Shown here piece after piece: positions 1-8,045 of a stretch of DNA of 33,605 nucleotides; the stretch's first letter is position 1; each line of letters begins with the position of its first letter. The stretch covers positions 1-33,605 of the forward strand of contig JASLGG010000008.1 of the NCBI GenBank assembly GCA_030150265.1, given 5' to 3'. The notes under the pieces were generated by a model, which did no database searches, was not told the DNA's origin, and saw only the letters and a program-made list of their open reading frames with translations. The translations under genes were made by a program, and so were the position numbers. This DNA is from Protaetiibacter sp. (GTDB lineage Bacteria; Actinomycetota; Actinomycetes; Actinomycetales; Microbacteriaceae).

Positions 1-52
1 TTGTCGCGTCACTCGCTTGGCGTCGACGCAACATCGCTGGGTAGAGACGGGG

Positions 53-75
53 GGGGGCGGCCGGGTCCCGCCCCC
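53..75. terminator. GC-rich hairpin before the Tad locus
   Basis: An 8-bp inverted repeat (GGGGGCGG at 53-60, CCGCCCCC at 68-75) with a 7-nt loop lies within the first 102 bases, which hold no other gene I can support. It may end a gene that lies before the window, or form a structure in the leader of the pilus operon. There is no U-tract, so the terminator reading is tentative. Confidence 0.4.
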
Positions 76-102
76 ACACACCACAGGGGGAGGTGACACC
101 AC

Positions 103-807
103 TTGACAGCATCCAGTGAGCTCGGCCGAGCTCAGAGCGTCGCGCGCCTCGCTACCGCCCGCGACCTCCTCCGGGTGTGCGTCGGCTACTCCTACGGCGA
201 GTTCGCGCACCGCTCACGGCTGCTCAACGCCTTGGCGATGCCGTTCGCCGTGGTGTCCATGCTCTTCTTCATCCCGTCGATCGCCGCCCGCGAGGTGTAC
301 CTCGCTGGCCGCGGCACGAGCGTCACGATGAACCGTCGTCCGCGTGGCCGCCGTGCTGCAGGCGCGACGCTGGCCGGCGTCGCGATCGCCGGGCTGCTCG
401 CGATCATCGTGTTCGTCGTGATCCCCGTGGGGCTCGGCGCCCTGCTCGCGATCACCACCCGATCGCCCGCGCTCTCGACGTTCGTCGAGCTGCTCTACTT
501 CGGGATCCTCGTAGCGTCTGTGCTGGTCGTCGCCCGGATGCCGCACGCAACGCCGGCAGAGCAGGAAGCGCTCCGCGAGCTGCGCGAGCTCCACGGGCAC
601 GTCGTGCTGCTCCACGACCTGGTGCGCGACCCGCGCGACGCCCCCGGCACCGGCACCGCGCTCCTGGCCGCCATGCTCGCAGAGCCCGGGTTCCAGGCGT
701 CCCCGATCGTGCTCACCGCAGCTCACCCCGTGCTCGTCGACCGCTACATCGCGGCCGGCTTCACCCCGTATCGACCCGACTCCCTGACCCTCGTGAGGAA
801 CCCATGA
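103..807 (+). CDS. Membrane protein with GNAT-like C-terminal region, first gene of Tad locus
   Basis: This 234-residue protein starts at TTG, chosen because GGGGAGGTG lies just upstream. It has three predicted membrane segments (about 43-62, 88-117, 126-145) with a basic loop at 77-85. The last 70 residues are soluble and resemble the end of a GNAT acetyltransferase: a strand 'VVLLHDLVRDP', an acetyl-CoA-loop-like PGTGTALL (181-188), and 'VLTAAHP...AAGFTPYRP' near the end. The usual Q/R-x-x-G-x-G/A loop is only partly matched and the N-terminal GNAT strands are missing, so activity is uncertain. It overlaps the next gene by ATGA and probably belongs to the pilus machinery. The GNAT resemblance is inference. 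Confidence 0.8.
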   Translation: MTASSELGRAQSVARLATARDLLRVCVGYSYGEFAHRSRLLNALAMPFAVVSMLFFIPSIAAREVYLAGRGTSVTMNRRPRGRRAAGATLAGVAIAGLLAIIVFVVIPVGLGALLAITTRSPALSTFVELLYFGILVASVLVVARMPHATPAEQEALRELRELHGHVVLLHDLVRDPRDAPGTGTALLAAMLAEPGFQASPIVLTAAHPVLVDRYIAAGFTPYRPDSLTLVRNP

Positions 808-1463
808 CCGCCACCGCCCAGCGCCCCGCGCGCACGACGAAGGCCAGCCCCGTCGCCTCGACGAGCGTCGCCCCGGTCCGCACCCGCCGGCCGTGGGGCT
901 ACGGCGCTGTCGCCGTGGCACTCATCCTCGTCGGCGGGCTGCTCGCCGTCTTCCTCTACAACAACCTGCAGCGGACCGATCTCGTCTTCGTCGCCGCGCA
1001 CGAGCTCGACCGCGGCGACACGATCGCCGCCACCGACCTGACCACCCTCGCGGTCATCCCGGGCCAGCAGATCGACGCCTTCACCAAGGAGCAGGCCAAG
1101 GAGCTCATCGGGAAGGTCGCGCTCGTCCCCGTCCCCGCCGGCGGCCTGATCTCGTCCTCCGCGGTCGCGGACGAGCTCCCGATTCCCGCCGGCATGGCGC
1201 TCGTCGGTCTCGCCCTCAAGTCGACACAGATGCCGTCCGTGTCGCTGCGCGCGGGCGACGAGGTGGTGCTGACATCGGTCGCCCAGCAATCCGCGGGACT
1301 CGAGCAGACCGGCCTCGACATCAAGGGGACCATCGTCGCCACCCCGGACACCGACCAGGTCTCCGGCACGACGCTGGTCAACGTGTACGTGTCGAAGGCC
1401 GTCGCATCCGATCTCGCCAGCCGTGCCGCGGCCGGCACCATCACCCTCTACGTGGCGGGCTAG
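804..1463 (+). CDS. SAF-domain membrane protein, CpaB/RcpC-like
   Basis: This 219-residue protein has a short basic N-terminus, one membrane segment (about 33-52) and an extracytoplasmic SAF-type domain (about 62-122). Within it, 'AAHELDRGDTIAATDLTTLAVIPG' and 'GKVALVPVPAGGLIS' are the usual SAF landmarks. In Tad systems CpaB/RcpC is an envelope protein of the pilus apparatus. The ATG at 804 overlaps the upstream stop (ATGA). It is followed after 3 bp by the TadZ-like gene, which is the normal company for this family. The SAF fold is fairly clear; the exact role is inferred from neighbours. Confidence 0.85.
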   Translation: MTATAQRPARTTKASPVASTSVAPVRTRRPWGYGAVAVALILVGGLLAVFLYNNLQRTDLVFVAAHELDRGDTIAATDLTTLAVIPGQQIDAFTKEQAKELIGKVALVPVPAGGLISSSAVADELPIPAGMALVGLALKSTQMPSVSLRAGDEVVLTSVAQQSAGLEQTGLDIKGTIVATPDTDQVSGTTLVNVYVSKAVASDLASRAAAGTITLYVAG

Positions 1464-1466
1464 CCG

Positions 1467-2297
1467 ATGTCACTGATCGCCTTCACGTCCTTCGCCGGCT
1501 CCCCGGGAGTGAGCACGGCCGCGATCGCCACGGCGGTGCACTGGCCCAGGCCGGTGCTCTTCCTCGAGGCGGACACCAACAACGTCGGCACGATCCTCAC
1601 CGGGTTCTTCCGTTCCAACCTCGAGACCCGCGCCGGCATGCACCAGGTGTCGGTGGCATCCAGCCGCGGCGAGCTCACGCTCAGCACCTTGCTGGATCCG
1701 GGCTTCGAGATCTCGATCCCCGTCCACGATCTCCCCTGGATCCCGTCGATGCCGATCCCCGCGATCCCCGCCGGCCACAAGCTGTGGGTGGTGCCCGGAT
1801 ACCGGGAGCTGCAGATCATCGACGGCGTCAAGTCGATCTGGACCCGCCTGCCGGCGATCTTCGCTCGAGCGCATGACACCGGACTCGACGTGATCCTCGA
1901 TCTCGGCCGACTGGGCCGCGACGACGCACGCTTCCCACTCGTCGACGCCGCCGACCAGGTCGTCGTCGTCGCGAGCTCCACGATGAGCGACCTCAACCGG
2001 GTGCACAAGCGCACCCGGCATGCCGACATGGAGGAGCGACTCAAGGGCATCGGGCGCACGAAGTTCAGCACGCTGCTGGTGAAGGCCACCGCCGAAGCGG
2101 TAGCGCCGGCCGAGTTCGCCCGGGTCACCTTCCCCGTGCTCTCCACCGTCAGCTTCGACCCCGACGGCGCCGCCGTGTTCTCCGCCGGCAAGGACGACCC
2201 CAAGCCCAACCGCAACCGGTACCGCCGCGAGATCCGTGAAGCGGTCGCGTCGCTCACCGACCGGATCCGCCCCGAGGCCGAGAGGAGCGCCAGCTGA
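1467..2297 (+). CDS. TadZ/CpaE-like P-loop protein with degenerate Walker A
   Basis: This 276-residue protein has the MinD/ParA-type layout: an N-terminal strand and loop (residues 2-17), an 'LFLEAD' strand (31-36), and a later 'LDVILDLGRLGRDD' Walker-B-like strand followed by 'AADQVVVVASS'. TadZ/CpaE proteins of this fold place the pilus machine at the membrane or pole. The P-loop reads GSPGVST (11-17), so the invariant lysine before S/T is Val and the ParA signature lysine is also absent. It may bind nucleotide weakly or not at all. It lies between the SAF gene and tadA; its stop overlaps the tadA start by one base. Confidence 0.8.
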   Translation: MSLIAFTSFAGSPGVSTAAIATAVHWPRPVLFLEADTNNVGTILTGFFRSNLETRAGMHQVSVASSRGELTLSTLLDPGFEISIPVHDLPWIPSMPIPAIPAGHKLWVVPGYRELQIIDGVKSIWTRLPAIFARAHDTGLDVILDLGRLGRDDARFPLVDAADQVVVVASSTMSDLNRVHKRTRHADMEERLKGIGRTKFSTLLVKATAEAVAPAEFARVTFPVLSTVSFDPDGAAVFSAGKDDPKPNRNRYRREIREAVASLTDRIRPEAERSAS

Positions 2298-3985
2298 TGG
2301 CCAACCCCGACCAGCCGATCGACATCAGCAGCCGGCCCTTCCTCGCCGACCTCGCTCCCGAGGAACGTCGCCCCACCGGCCACGCCCACATCCTCGAGGC
2401 GGTCACCGGCGCGCGTCCCGAGCCCCAACCAGCGGTGCAGAGCATCCACGACGTGCCAGTGTCGCTGACCCCTGCGCCTGAACAGCTCGCACCGGTCAGG
2501 CAGCCGCTACCGGTATCACGCTTCGCCCCGCCCACGGCCAGCCCGGCTGCGCCCGCGCCGGTCGCACCCACCGCAGCTGCCGTGCCCGCGGCGTCGGCGG
2601 CGCCGGCCGCCATCGTGCCGCCGGCCACGGCGGCGTCCTACATCGACTGGCGGCTCGTGCGCAGGCACGTGCAGGAGCTCGACCTTGGCGAAGCCGGCAC
2701 CCGCTCACGTGAGGGATTCGACATCGCCACGGCATCCGCCGAGCCGGAGACCCCGGAGGAGCTGGCCGCCCTCAACCAGATCAAGGCGCTCGTCGACCGA
2801 CACGTCACCCAGCTCGTCATGCAGCAAGGCGACGAGCACGACTGGTCTTTCACCCGGAAGCAGGCCCACATCCAGGCGGTCTTCGACGAGGCCTTCCGCT
2901 ACGGGGCGCTCTCGTCGCTGCTGCGTGAGGAGGTGGAGAACATCGACGTCCGCGGCTTCGACCAGGTCACGGTGACCTTCCCCGATGGTCGGATCGAGAG
3001 GCGGCCCCCACTGGCCACCAGCGACGACGAGCTCGAGGAGCTCATCGCTCGCGTCGCGATGGACCGCGGCCGCCAATTCGCACGCCCCCACGGCAAGATC
3101 CGCCTCGACCTCGGCGGCGCCCGCCTCACCGGGCTCGGGGCGCCGGCGATCCTGCCGCGGCCGCGCATCGCCGTTCGCAAGCACGGGCACGTCGACGTGG
3201 ACTTCGCCCAGCTCGTCGGGTACGGCACCCTCAGCGCGCGCATGGCGGAGTTCCTCACCGCGAGCATGCGCGGCTACCTCTCGCACCTGATCTCCGGCTT
3301 CCCGGGCACCGGCAAGACGACCTTCATGAGGGCTCTGGCTGCTGCGCTGCCGCCCGAAGAGCCGATCGTCACCATCGAGACCGAGCGCGAGCTCTACCTC
3401 GACAAGCTCACCAACCGCCATCACGCCGTCGATCCGCTGCAGTACCTTCCCGACGCCAACACCGGCGACGACCGCACCGCCGCCTTCACCCTCGACACCG
3501 GCATCGAGTACGCACTGCGCCTCAACGCCCAAGTTCTCCTCTTCGGCGAGATCCTCGGCGCCTCGGAAGCCGCGGCCGCGATCAAGGCGCTGCAGGCCGG
3601 CAAGGGCGCCTCCTCAACCATCCACACCGAGTCCGCTTTCATGGCGATCCAGCGCCTCGCCACACTGCTCACCGAAGCATCCGGACTCTCCGACGACGCC
3701 GTCCCACAGCGCCAGATCATGCACGCGCTCGACCTCGTCGTGCAGCTCGACACGATCCCCACCCGCGGCAATGAGGCACGCCGCCGCGTTGTCACGGAGA
3801 TCTCCGAAGTCATCGCTGGCGACACAGTCGGCGGCCGCGAGCACCGGCCGATCGTCAAGCCGATCTTCAAGTGGAACGACGCCACCCGGCAGCACGAGCT
3901 CCACGAGGATCCGACGCCGCGCCTGCTCGCGCGACTTCATCGTGCGGGGCTGCGGGACGACTTCTTCGAGGAGCGTGAGGGATGA
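2297..3985 (+). CDS. tadA: TadA/CpaF-type pilus assembly ATPase (VirB11 family)
   Basis: This 562-residue hexameric secretion ATPase should power pilus assembly at the inner face of the membrane. The first ~115 residues are Pro/Ala-rich and look disordered, probably a tether. An N-terminal domain follows, then the RecA-like core with Walker A GFPGTGKTT (about 334-342), an Asp-box-like acidic segment 'IVTIETERELYL', Walker B-like 'VLLFGEILG' (about 413-421) and the His-box 'STIHTESA' (about 440). These are the standard VirB11/CpaF landmarks in the right order. Its start overlaps the TadZ-like stop by one base and its end overlaps tadB by ATGA. The length is near that of long CpaF proteins because of the linker. 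Confidence 0.93.
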   Translation: MANPDQPIDISSRPFLADLAPEERRPTGHAHILEAVTGARPEPQPAVQSIHDVPVSLTPAPEQLAPVRQPLPVSRFAPPTASPAAPAPVAPTAAAVPAASAAPAAIVPPATAASYIDWRLVRRHVQELDLGEAGTRSREGFDIATASAEPETPEELAALNQIKALVDRHVTQLVMQQGDEHDWSFTRKQAHIQAVFDEAFRYGALSSLLREEVENIDVRGFDQVTVTFPDGRIERRPPLATSDDELEELIARVAMDRGRQFARPHGKIRLDLGGARLTGLGAPAILPRPRIAVRKHGHVDVDFAQLVGYGTLSARMAEFLTASMRGYLSHLISGFPGTGKTTFMRALAAALPPEEPIVTIETERELYLDKLTNRHHAVDPLQYLPDANTGDDRTAAFTLDTGIEYALRLNAQVLLFGEILGASEAAAAIKALQAGKGASSTIHTESAFMAIQRLATLLTEASGLSDDAVPQRQIMHALDLVVQLDTIPTRGNEARRRVVTEISEVIAGDTVGGREHRPIVKPIFKWNDATRQHELHEDPTPRLLARLHRAGLRDDFFEEREG

Positions 3986-4842
3986 ACGCCCTGCTCGCGG
4001 CGATCGCCGGCGCCCTCGTCGTCGGCGGGGTGCTCCTGTTCGTATGGGCGCTCACCCCGCACGCACCGAAGCCCCACGTGCAGCGTCGTCGACGCCGGTC
4101 ATGGGCGCGCGCGGTCAGCCCGAGATCCCGCACCCTTCTGGTTGCCGGCGCCGTCGCAGGCCTCGTGCTCGCAGCGATCTCGGGGTACCTCGTGCTCGCC
4201 GTCGTGGTTCCCGCCGCGGCCGTCGGCGTCCCGTTCCTTCTCGGCAAAGCCGACACCCGCGAGAAGGACATGCTCTCGGCGCTCGAGGCATGGGCCCGAA
4301 GCCTCGCCGCCGCATCCGCGACCGGCCGACTCACCCTCCGCGACGTGATCGTGGTCACCCGAACCTCGACCCCCGAGCTGCTGCGTCCGGCGGTCGACCG
4401 GATGCATCAGCGGATCTCGACGACCTGGGCGACCGCCGACGCTCTCCGAGCTTTCGCCGAGGAGCTCGACTCCTCCGCGGCCGACGAGGTGTCGATCTAC
4501 CTCATCCAGGCGGCCGACTACTCGAGCGAGGGCCTCGCCGACGCGCTGAACGCACTGGCCGACACACTCGCCTCGCAGGTGAAGATGCGCGCCGAGATCT
4601 ACCGGGAACGGGAGAAGCCGCGGCGGGTGATGATCCAGATGGTGCTCATCCTCGTCGGCACCCTGCTGCTGGTCGTGCTCCTGGGTCGCACCGAGCAGCT
4701 CGCCCCGTTCTCGACCCCGCTGGGGCAGTTGCTGCTGCTCCTGGTGCTCGCCTCGATGGCCGGGCTGCTCCTCTGGGCGCGCGCGATCGCACGCCCTGCC
4801 CCCGAGCCACGATTCCTTCTTGAGCCGGGAGCGAAGCGATGA
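3982..4842 (+). CDS. tadB: TadB-like type II secretion F-family membrane protein
   Basis: This 286-residue protein has an N-terminal membrane segment (about 3-24), a hydrophobic pair (about 50-90), a cytoplasmic T2SSF-type helical domain (about 100-210, with 'ALEAWARSLAAASATGRLTLRDVI' and 'EIYREREKPRRVMIQM') and two C-terminal membrane segments. This is the TadB plan: an inner-membrane platform that partners TadC and docks on TadA. It begins within the tadA stop and ends within the tadC start (both ATGA), so equal synthesis of the platform subunits is likely. Confidence 0.88.
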   Translation: MNALLAAIAGALVVGGVLLFVWALTPHAPKPHVQRRRRRSWARAVSPRSRTLLVAGAVAGLVLAAISGYLVLAVVVPAAAVGVPFLLGKADTREKDMLSALEAWARSLAAASATGRLTLRDVIVVTRTSTPELLRPAVDRMHQRISTTWATADALRAFAEELDSSAADEVSIYLIQAADYSSEGLADALNALADTLASQVKMRAEIYREREKPRRVMIQMVLILVGTLLLVVLLGRTEQLAPFSTPLGQLLLLLVLASMAGLLLWARAIARPAPEPRFLLEPGAKR

Positions 4843-5744
4843 ACCCGCAGCTGCTCGCCTTCATCCCCGGCGCGCTCATCGGCGCCGGCCTCGCCCTATT
4901 CGTTGTCATCCGCGCACCCAGACGGGTGCGGGTCTCGGACGCCCTCAGCCGGCATGATGCCATCGAGCTCGTCGAGATCGCGCCCGAGAGCGTGAGCGAC
5001 CCTCGCCGCACGCGCTCGGAGCGCGTCGGTGGCTGGCTCTACGCACGATCCGGCGGCGTGCCCGGCTTCTCTGCCCCGACCCGGCTGCTCGATCTGCTCG
5101 AGATCAGCCCATCCGCCTTCTACTACCGCAAGCTCGTGTACGCCCTCTTCGGGCTCCTCACACCCGCGATCCTCACCCTCCTGCTCAGCGCCGTCACCGG
5201 CCAGGCTGCCGCGCTGCCGCTCATCCTGAGCCCGCTGCTCGCCGTCGGCTTCTGGTTCATTCCCGACGGGCAAGTCCGTGCGCTGGCCGCGGCCCGTAAG
5301 CGCGAGTTCACCCGCTTCGTCACCGTCTACCTCGAGCTCGTCGCCGTCGCGCTACTCGGCAACAGCACGCCCGACCAGGCGCTGGCGTCCGCGGCCAACG
5401 TCGCCGACTCGTGGGTCTTCCAGCGGATCCGCCGCGAGTACCGGCTCGCCGACGTCACCCGGATCAGCAAATGGCAGGCCCTCGAGCGGCTCAGCGAATC
5501 CGTCGACGTGCCGGCACTCGGTGAGATGGCGCGCGTGATGCGGATGTCGGACGCGCAAGTCGCCGTCCGCGACCAGCTGCGTGCGGCGTGCGACAAGCTG
5601 CGTGCCCAGGTCGTCGTCGACGACGCGACCGAGGCCGAGCGAGTCTCCGGTCGGCTGCAGGTACCCGTGATGCTCACGCTCATCCCGCTCCTCGCGCTCG
5701 TCATGATCCCCACCGCCCTTAACCTGGCCACGATCAACGGCTGA
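4839..5744 (+). CDS. tadC: TadC-like type II secretion F-family membrane protein
   Basis: This 301-residue protein has an N-terminal membrane helix (5-24), a polar stretch, two adjacent membrane helices (about 105-150), a T2SSF domain (about 155-270, with 'YLELVAVALLGNSTPDQALASAANVADSWVF') and a final helix ('MLTLIPLLALVMIPTALNLATING'). It is the second half of the TadB/TadC inner-membrane platform. It is separated from the pilin gene by 17 bp carrying GGAAGGA, the first real gap in the locus. That would allow separate, stronger translation of the pilin. Confidence 0.85.
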   Translation: MNPQLLAFIPGALIGAGLALFVVIRAPRRVRVSDALSRHDAIELVEIAPESVSDPRRTRSERVGGWLYARSGGVPGFSAPTRLLDLLEISPSAFYYRKLVYALFGLLTPAILTLLLSAVTGQAAALPLILSPLLAVGFWFIPDGQVRALAAARKREFTRFVTVYLELVAVALLGNSTPDQALASAANVADSWVFQRIRREYRLADVTRISKWQALERLSESVDVPALGEMARVMRMSDAQVAVRDQLRAACDKLRAQVVVDDATEAERVSGRLQVPVMLTLIPLLALVMIPTALNLATING

Positions 5745-5761
5745 CCCTCGGAAGGAACACC

Positions 5762-5968
5762 ATGAAGAAGCTCACTCGCCTCGCCATCGCGGCTCAGCTC
5801 GCGATCCGCGAGCGCGTCGACCGGATCCGCTCTGACGAGCGCGGTCTCGACAAGATCCCCGTCACCGCCTACTTCATCGTCGCCGGGGTGATCCTCGCGG
5901 TCGTCGTCGTCGTCGCGGTGACCAACTGGGTAAACGGCGAGCTCGCGAAGATCCCCGCCGGCTCCTGA
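5762..5968 (+). CDS. Flp-like small pilin candidate
   Basis: This 68-residue protein has a basic N-terminal leader, then 'ERGLDKIPVTAY' and one long hydrophobic segment (about 38-55), ending with a short polar tail. Size, position after tadC and the own ribosome site (GGAAGGA) fit the Flp major pilin. Processing by the locus prepilin peptidase is expected after the Gly. The site is not the classical G-x4-E-Y/F: it shares G-[LV]-D-x-I-P with the next protein. The pilin role is inferred. Confidence 0.75.
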   Translation: MKKLTRLAIAAQLAIRERVDRIRSDERGLDKIPVTAYFIVAGVILAVVVVVAVTNWVNGELAKIPAGS

Positions 5969-5970
5969 GC

Positions 5971-6390
5971 ATGCTCGCCTCGACCCGCCGATTTCGGCCG
6001 AAGGAGCTCGTCGGGCTCCTCCGGCGAGCCGACGGCGTCGACGCGATCCCCGGCACCGCGGTGCTCCTCATCGGGCTCCTGCTGTTCTGCTTCACTGCCA
6101 CGCAGGCCGCGTTCTGGTATGTCGGTCAGAACGTGGCGCAGGCTGCGGCGAACGCGGCGTATCAGCAAGCGCGCAGCTACCAGGCCACCGACCAGGACGG
6201 CGTCGATGCGGCGCAGCGGACGCTCGGGGCGAATGCTGGTCTTCTCACCGATCCGACCGTGCTGGTGACGCGCGACGCGACCACTGTTACCGTGACGATC
6301 ACCGGCAGCCCGGTATCGTTCCTCCCTGGTCTGCAGCTGCCGCCTGTCGATAAGACGCTGACCGGTCCCATCGAGAGGTGGGTGCCGTGA
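5971..6390 (+). CDS. TadE-like pseudopilin
   Basis: This 139-residue protein has a basic leader of ~30 residues, a prepilin-like junction 'ADGVDAIPGTA', a membrane helix (about 34-52) and a small extracellular domain rich in Ala, Thr and Val ('NVAQAAANAAYQQARSY...TVTVTITGSPVSFLP'). The 'Q..A..AA..AR' stretch right after the helix is typical of TadE/TadG minor pilins. It follows the pilin gene by 2 bp and overlaps the next pseudopilin gene by GTGA. Confidence 0.78.
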   Translation: MLASTRRFRPKELVGLLRRADGVDAIPGTAVLLIGLLLFCFTATQAAFWYVGQNVAQAAANAAYQQARSYQATDQDGVDAAQRTLGANAGLLTDPTVLVTRDATTVTVTITGSPVSFLPGLQLPPVDKTLTGPIERWVP

Positions 6391-6845
6391 AGCTGCGAGG
6401 TGCGCTTGACCGTGTCATCCGTGACGAGCGCGGAGACATCGACGACGTGCCCGGGCTGGCCGTCGTCATCCCCGGCGTGCTCTTCGTCGTGGTGGCGTTC
6501 GTGCTGATCTTCGGGCAATACGCCAACACCATGAACCACGTCCAGTCAGCGGCGTTCGCTGCTGCGCGGGATGCGTCGCTCAGCGGGGATGCGAGCAGCG
6601 CCGAGCCGCATGCGGTGGCCGCGGCCGAGGCGTCGCTCTCCGCCGGCGGCGTGAACTGCAGCGCGCTCGAGGTAACGGTCGACGCCTCCGCTCTCGACAC
6701 GCCTCTCGGGACGACCGGGAATGTCACCGCGACGGTGACGTGCACGACGTCGTTCTCCACGATCCAACTGCCCGGGTTGCCGACGTCGACCACGATCACG
6801 CAGACGGCGGCCAGCCCGACCGACCCGTATAGGGAGCGGCCATGA
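6387..6845 (+). CDS. TadE-like pseudopilin
   Basis: I start this at GTG 6387, in a GTGA overlap with the previous stop; an in-frame GTG at 6378 is the alternative. The product (~152 residues) has a basic leader, the motif 'ERGDIDDVPGLAVV', one membrane helix, then 'MNHVQSAAFAAARDASLSG' as in TadE/TadG proteins, and a small domain with two Cys ('VNCSALEVTV', 'TVTCTTSF') that could pair outside the cell. It is a likely minor pilin or pilus-tip component. It ends in an ATGA overlap with the third member. Confidence 0.78.
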   Translation: MKLRGALDRVIRDERGDIDDVPGLAVVIPGVLFVVVAFVLIFGQYANTMNHVQSAAFAAARDASLSGDASSAEPHAVAAAEASLSAGGVNCSALEVTVDASALDTPLGTTGNVTATVTCTTSFSTIQLPGLPTSTTITQTAASPTDPYRERP

Positions 6846-7231
6846 AGCTCTATCCGGTGGTCCTCGGCATAGCGTTCACGATCCTGATCCTCGCCGCGTT
6901 CGTGGTCGACCAGGGCGGCCAGATCGAAGCGCAGCAGCGCGCCCAGACGATCGCCCAAGGCGCCGCGCGTGCCGGCACGAATGCCGCCTCCGGCAACGCG
7001 ATCAACGGCGACGCCTTCGACCTCGCAGCCCCGACCGCCGTGGCGGCCGCGGAGAGCTACATCGCTGCCGCCGGCGGCGACTACACCGGCTCCGCAACTG
7101 TGACCGGGCAGGAGATCACCGTCACCGTCCACACGACCTACCTCACCCGGCTCGCCTACTGGGTCGGCATCAGCGAGCTCGACGCCACCGGCACGGGATC
7201 CGCCCGCCTCATCGACGGAGACACCCCATGA
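6842..7231 (+). CDS. TadE/TadG-like pseudopilin without the shared leader motif
   Basis: This 129-residue protein starts directly with its membrane helix ('KLYPVVLGIAFTILILAAFVVDQG'). The TadG-like 'QIEAQQRAQTIAQGAARAGTNAA' helix and a small beta-rich domain ('SATVTGQEITVTVHTTYLTRL') follow. Unlike its two upstream neighbours it lacks a long basic leader and the G-x-D-x-[IV]-P site, so it may remain unprocessed and act as an anchor. It is coupled on both sides by ATGA overlaps. Confidence 0.75.
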   Translation: MKLYPVVLGIAFTILILAAFVVDQGGQIEAQQRAQTIAQGAARAGTNAASGNAINGDAFDLAAPTAVAAAESYIAAAGGDYTGSATVTGQEITVTVHTTYLTRLAYWVGISELDATGTGSARLIDGDTP

Positions 7232-7413
7232 CCATCCCCACGACCCGCGTCGAGGCCTACAGCCCCTCGGCCGAGCAACTCGTCGAGCTCGTGATCGAGC
7301 ACGACATCGCCATCCGTCTCGTCGAGCTGCTCGAGCTGCAGCCCGACTACGGCCCGCGCCAGATCGGCGCCGCCATCCGATCCGCCATCCTCACCCCCGG
7401 GAGCACAGCATGA
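7228..7413 (+). CDS. Small hypothetical protein in Tad locus
   Basis: This 61-residue protein has no Cys and no membrane segment. It is predicted helical with an acidic middle ('AEQLVELVIEHDIAIRLVELLELQPDYGPRQIG'). ATGA overlaps on both sides and codon use like the neighbours support a real gene. I do not recognise the family. It may be a small cytoplasmic accessory factor of the pilus machine. Confidence 0.65.
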   Translation: MTIPTTRVEAYSPSAEQLVELVIEHDIAIRLVELLELQPDYGPRQIGAAIRSAILTPGSTA

Positions 7414-8045
7414 ACCGCAAGACCGCGATCGCCATCATCGCCATGACCGCCGCGCTGCTCGCCGGATGCACCACCCCCGAGCCCGCTCCCACGCCCAGCC
7501 ACAGCGTCTCCGAGACGCCCACGCCGACTCCCACGGTCGGCGACGTCGCACCGGCCCAGGAGCCCGTCCCCGCGCCGGCATCCGAAGACGAGGCCAAGAT
7601 CGCCGCCGAGAAGACCATCAACCTCTACCTCGGGTACCTCTTCGAGCTGCAAGTAGATCCCGAGCTTGGTGCCGACTACCTCACGAACTACGTCGCCGAC
7701 GCGATGATGACTAAGACGGTCGACACCGTCCGCGAGAACCTTGCCCGCGACATCCGCGGATCGGGCGGTCCCGTCACGTTCTCGCCCGACTATGCACTCT
7801 CCTACGCGGGCCAGATCACCGACTCGGCAACGGGGCAGGTCTACCCGTACTCGATCGCGTACATGATCGGCTGTGGCGACAACAGCGCGTTCCGCTGGTC
7901 GACGGGCGGTGGCGAGCCGAAGCCTCTCACAGACATCCCCACCTTCCCGGTTCAGTACACCGTCCGCTACACCCCGGATCGTGAGGTCTGGCTCCTCGTT
8001 GCCTCCGAGTCGCTGAGCGGTCAGAGCGGGGCACCACAATGCTGA
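7410..8045 (+). CDS. Secreted lipoprotein of Tad locus
   Basis: This 211-residue protein has a lipoprotein signal: basic start, hydrophobic core and lipobox LLAGC with the lipidated Cys at residue 20. A Pro/Thr/Ser-rich linker (about 21-60) precedes a folded domain with no motif I recognise. Residues 65-110 look helical ('EDEAKIAAEKTINLYLGYLFELQVDPELGADYLTNYV'), and the end has Tyr-rich strands that resemble an NTF2-like fold, though weakly. It should sit on the outer face of the membrane beside the pilus base. It overlaps the next gene by 7 bp. Confidence 0.78.
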   Translation: MNRKTAIAIIAMTAALLAGCTTPEPAPTPSHSVSETPTPTPTVGDVAPAQEPVPAPASEDEAKIAAEKTINLYLGYLFELQVDPELGADYLTNYVADAMMTKTVDTVRENLARDIRGSGGPVTFSPDYALSYAGQITDSATGQVYPYSIAYMIGCGDNSAFRWSTGGGEPKPLTDIPTFPVQYTVRYTPDREVWLLVASESLSGQSGAPQC

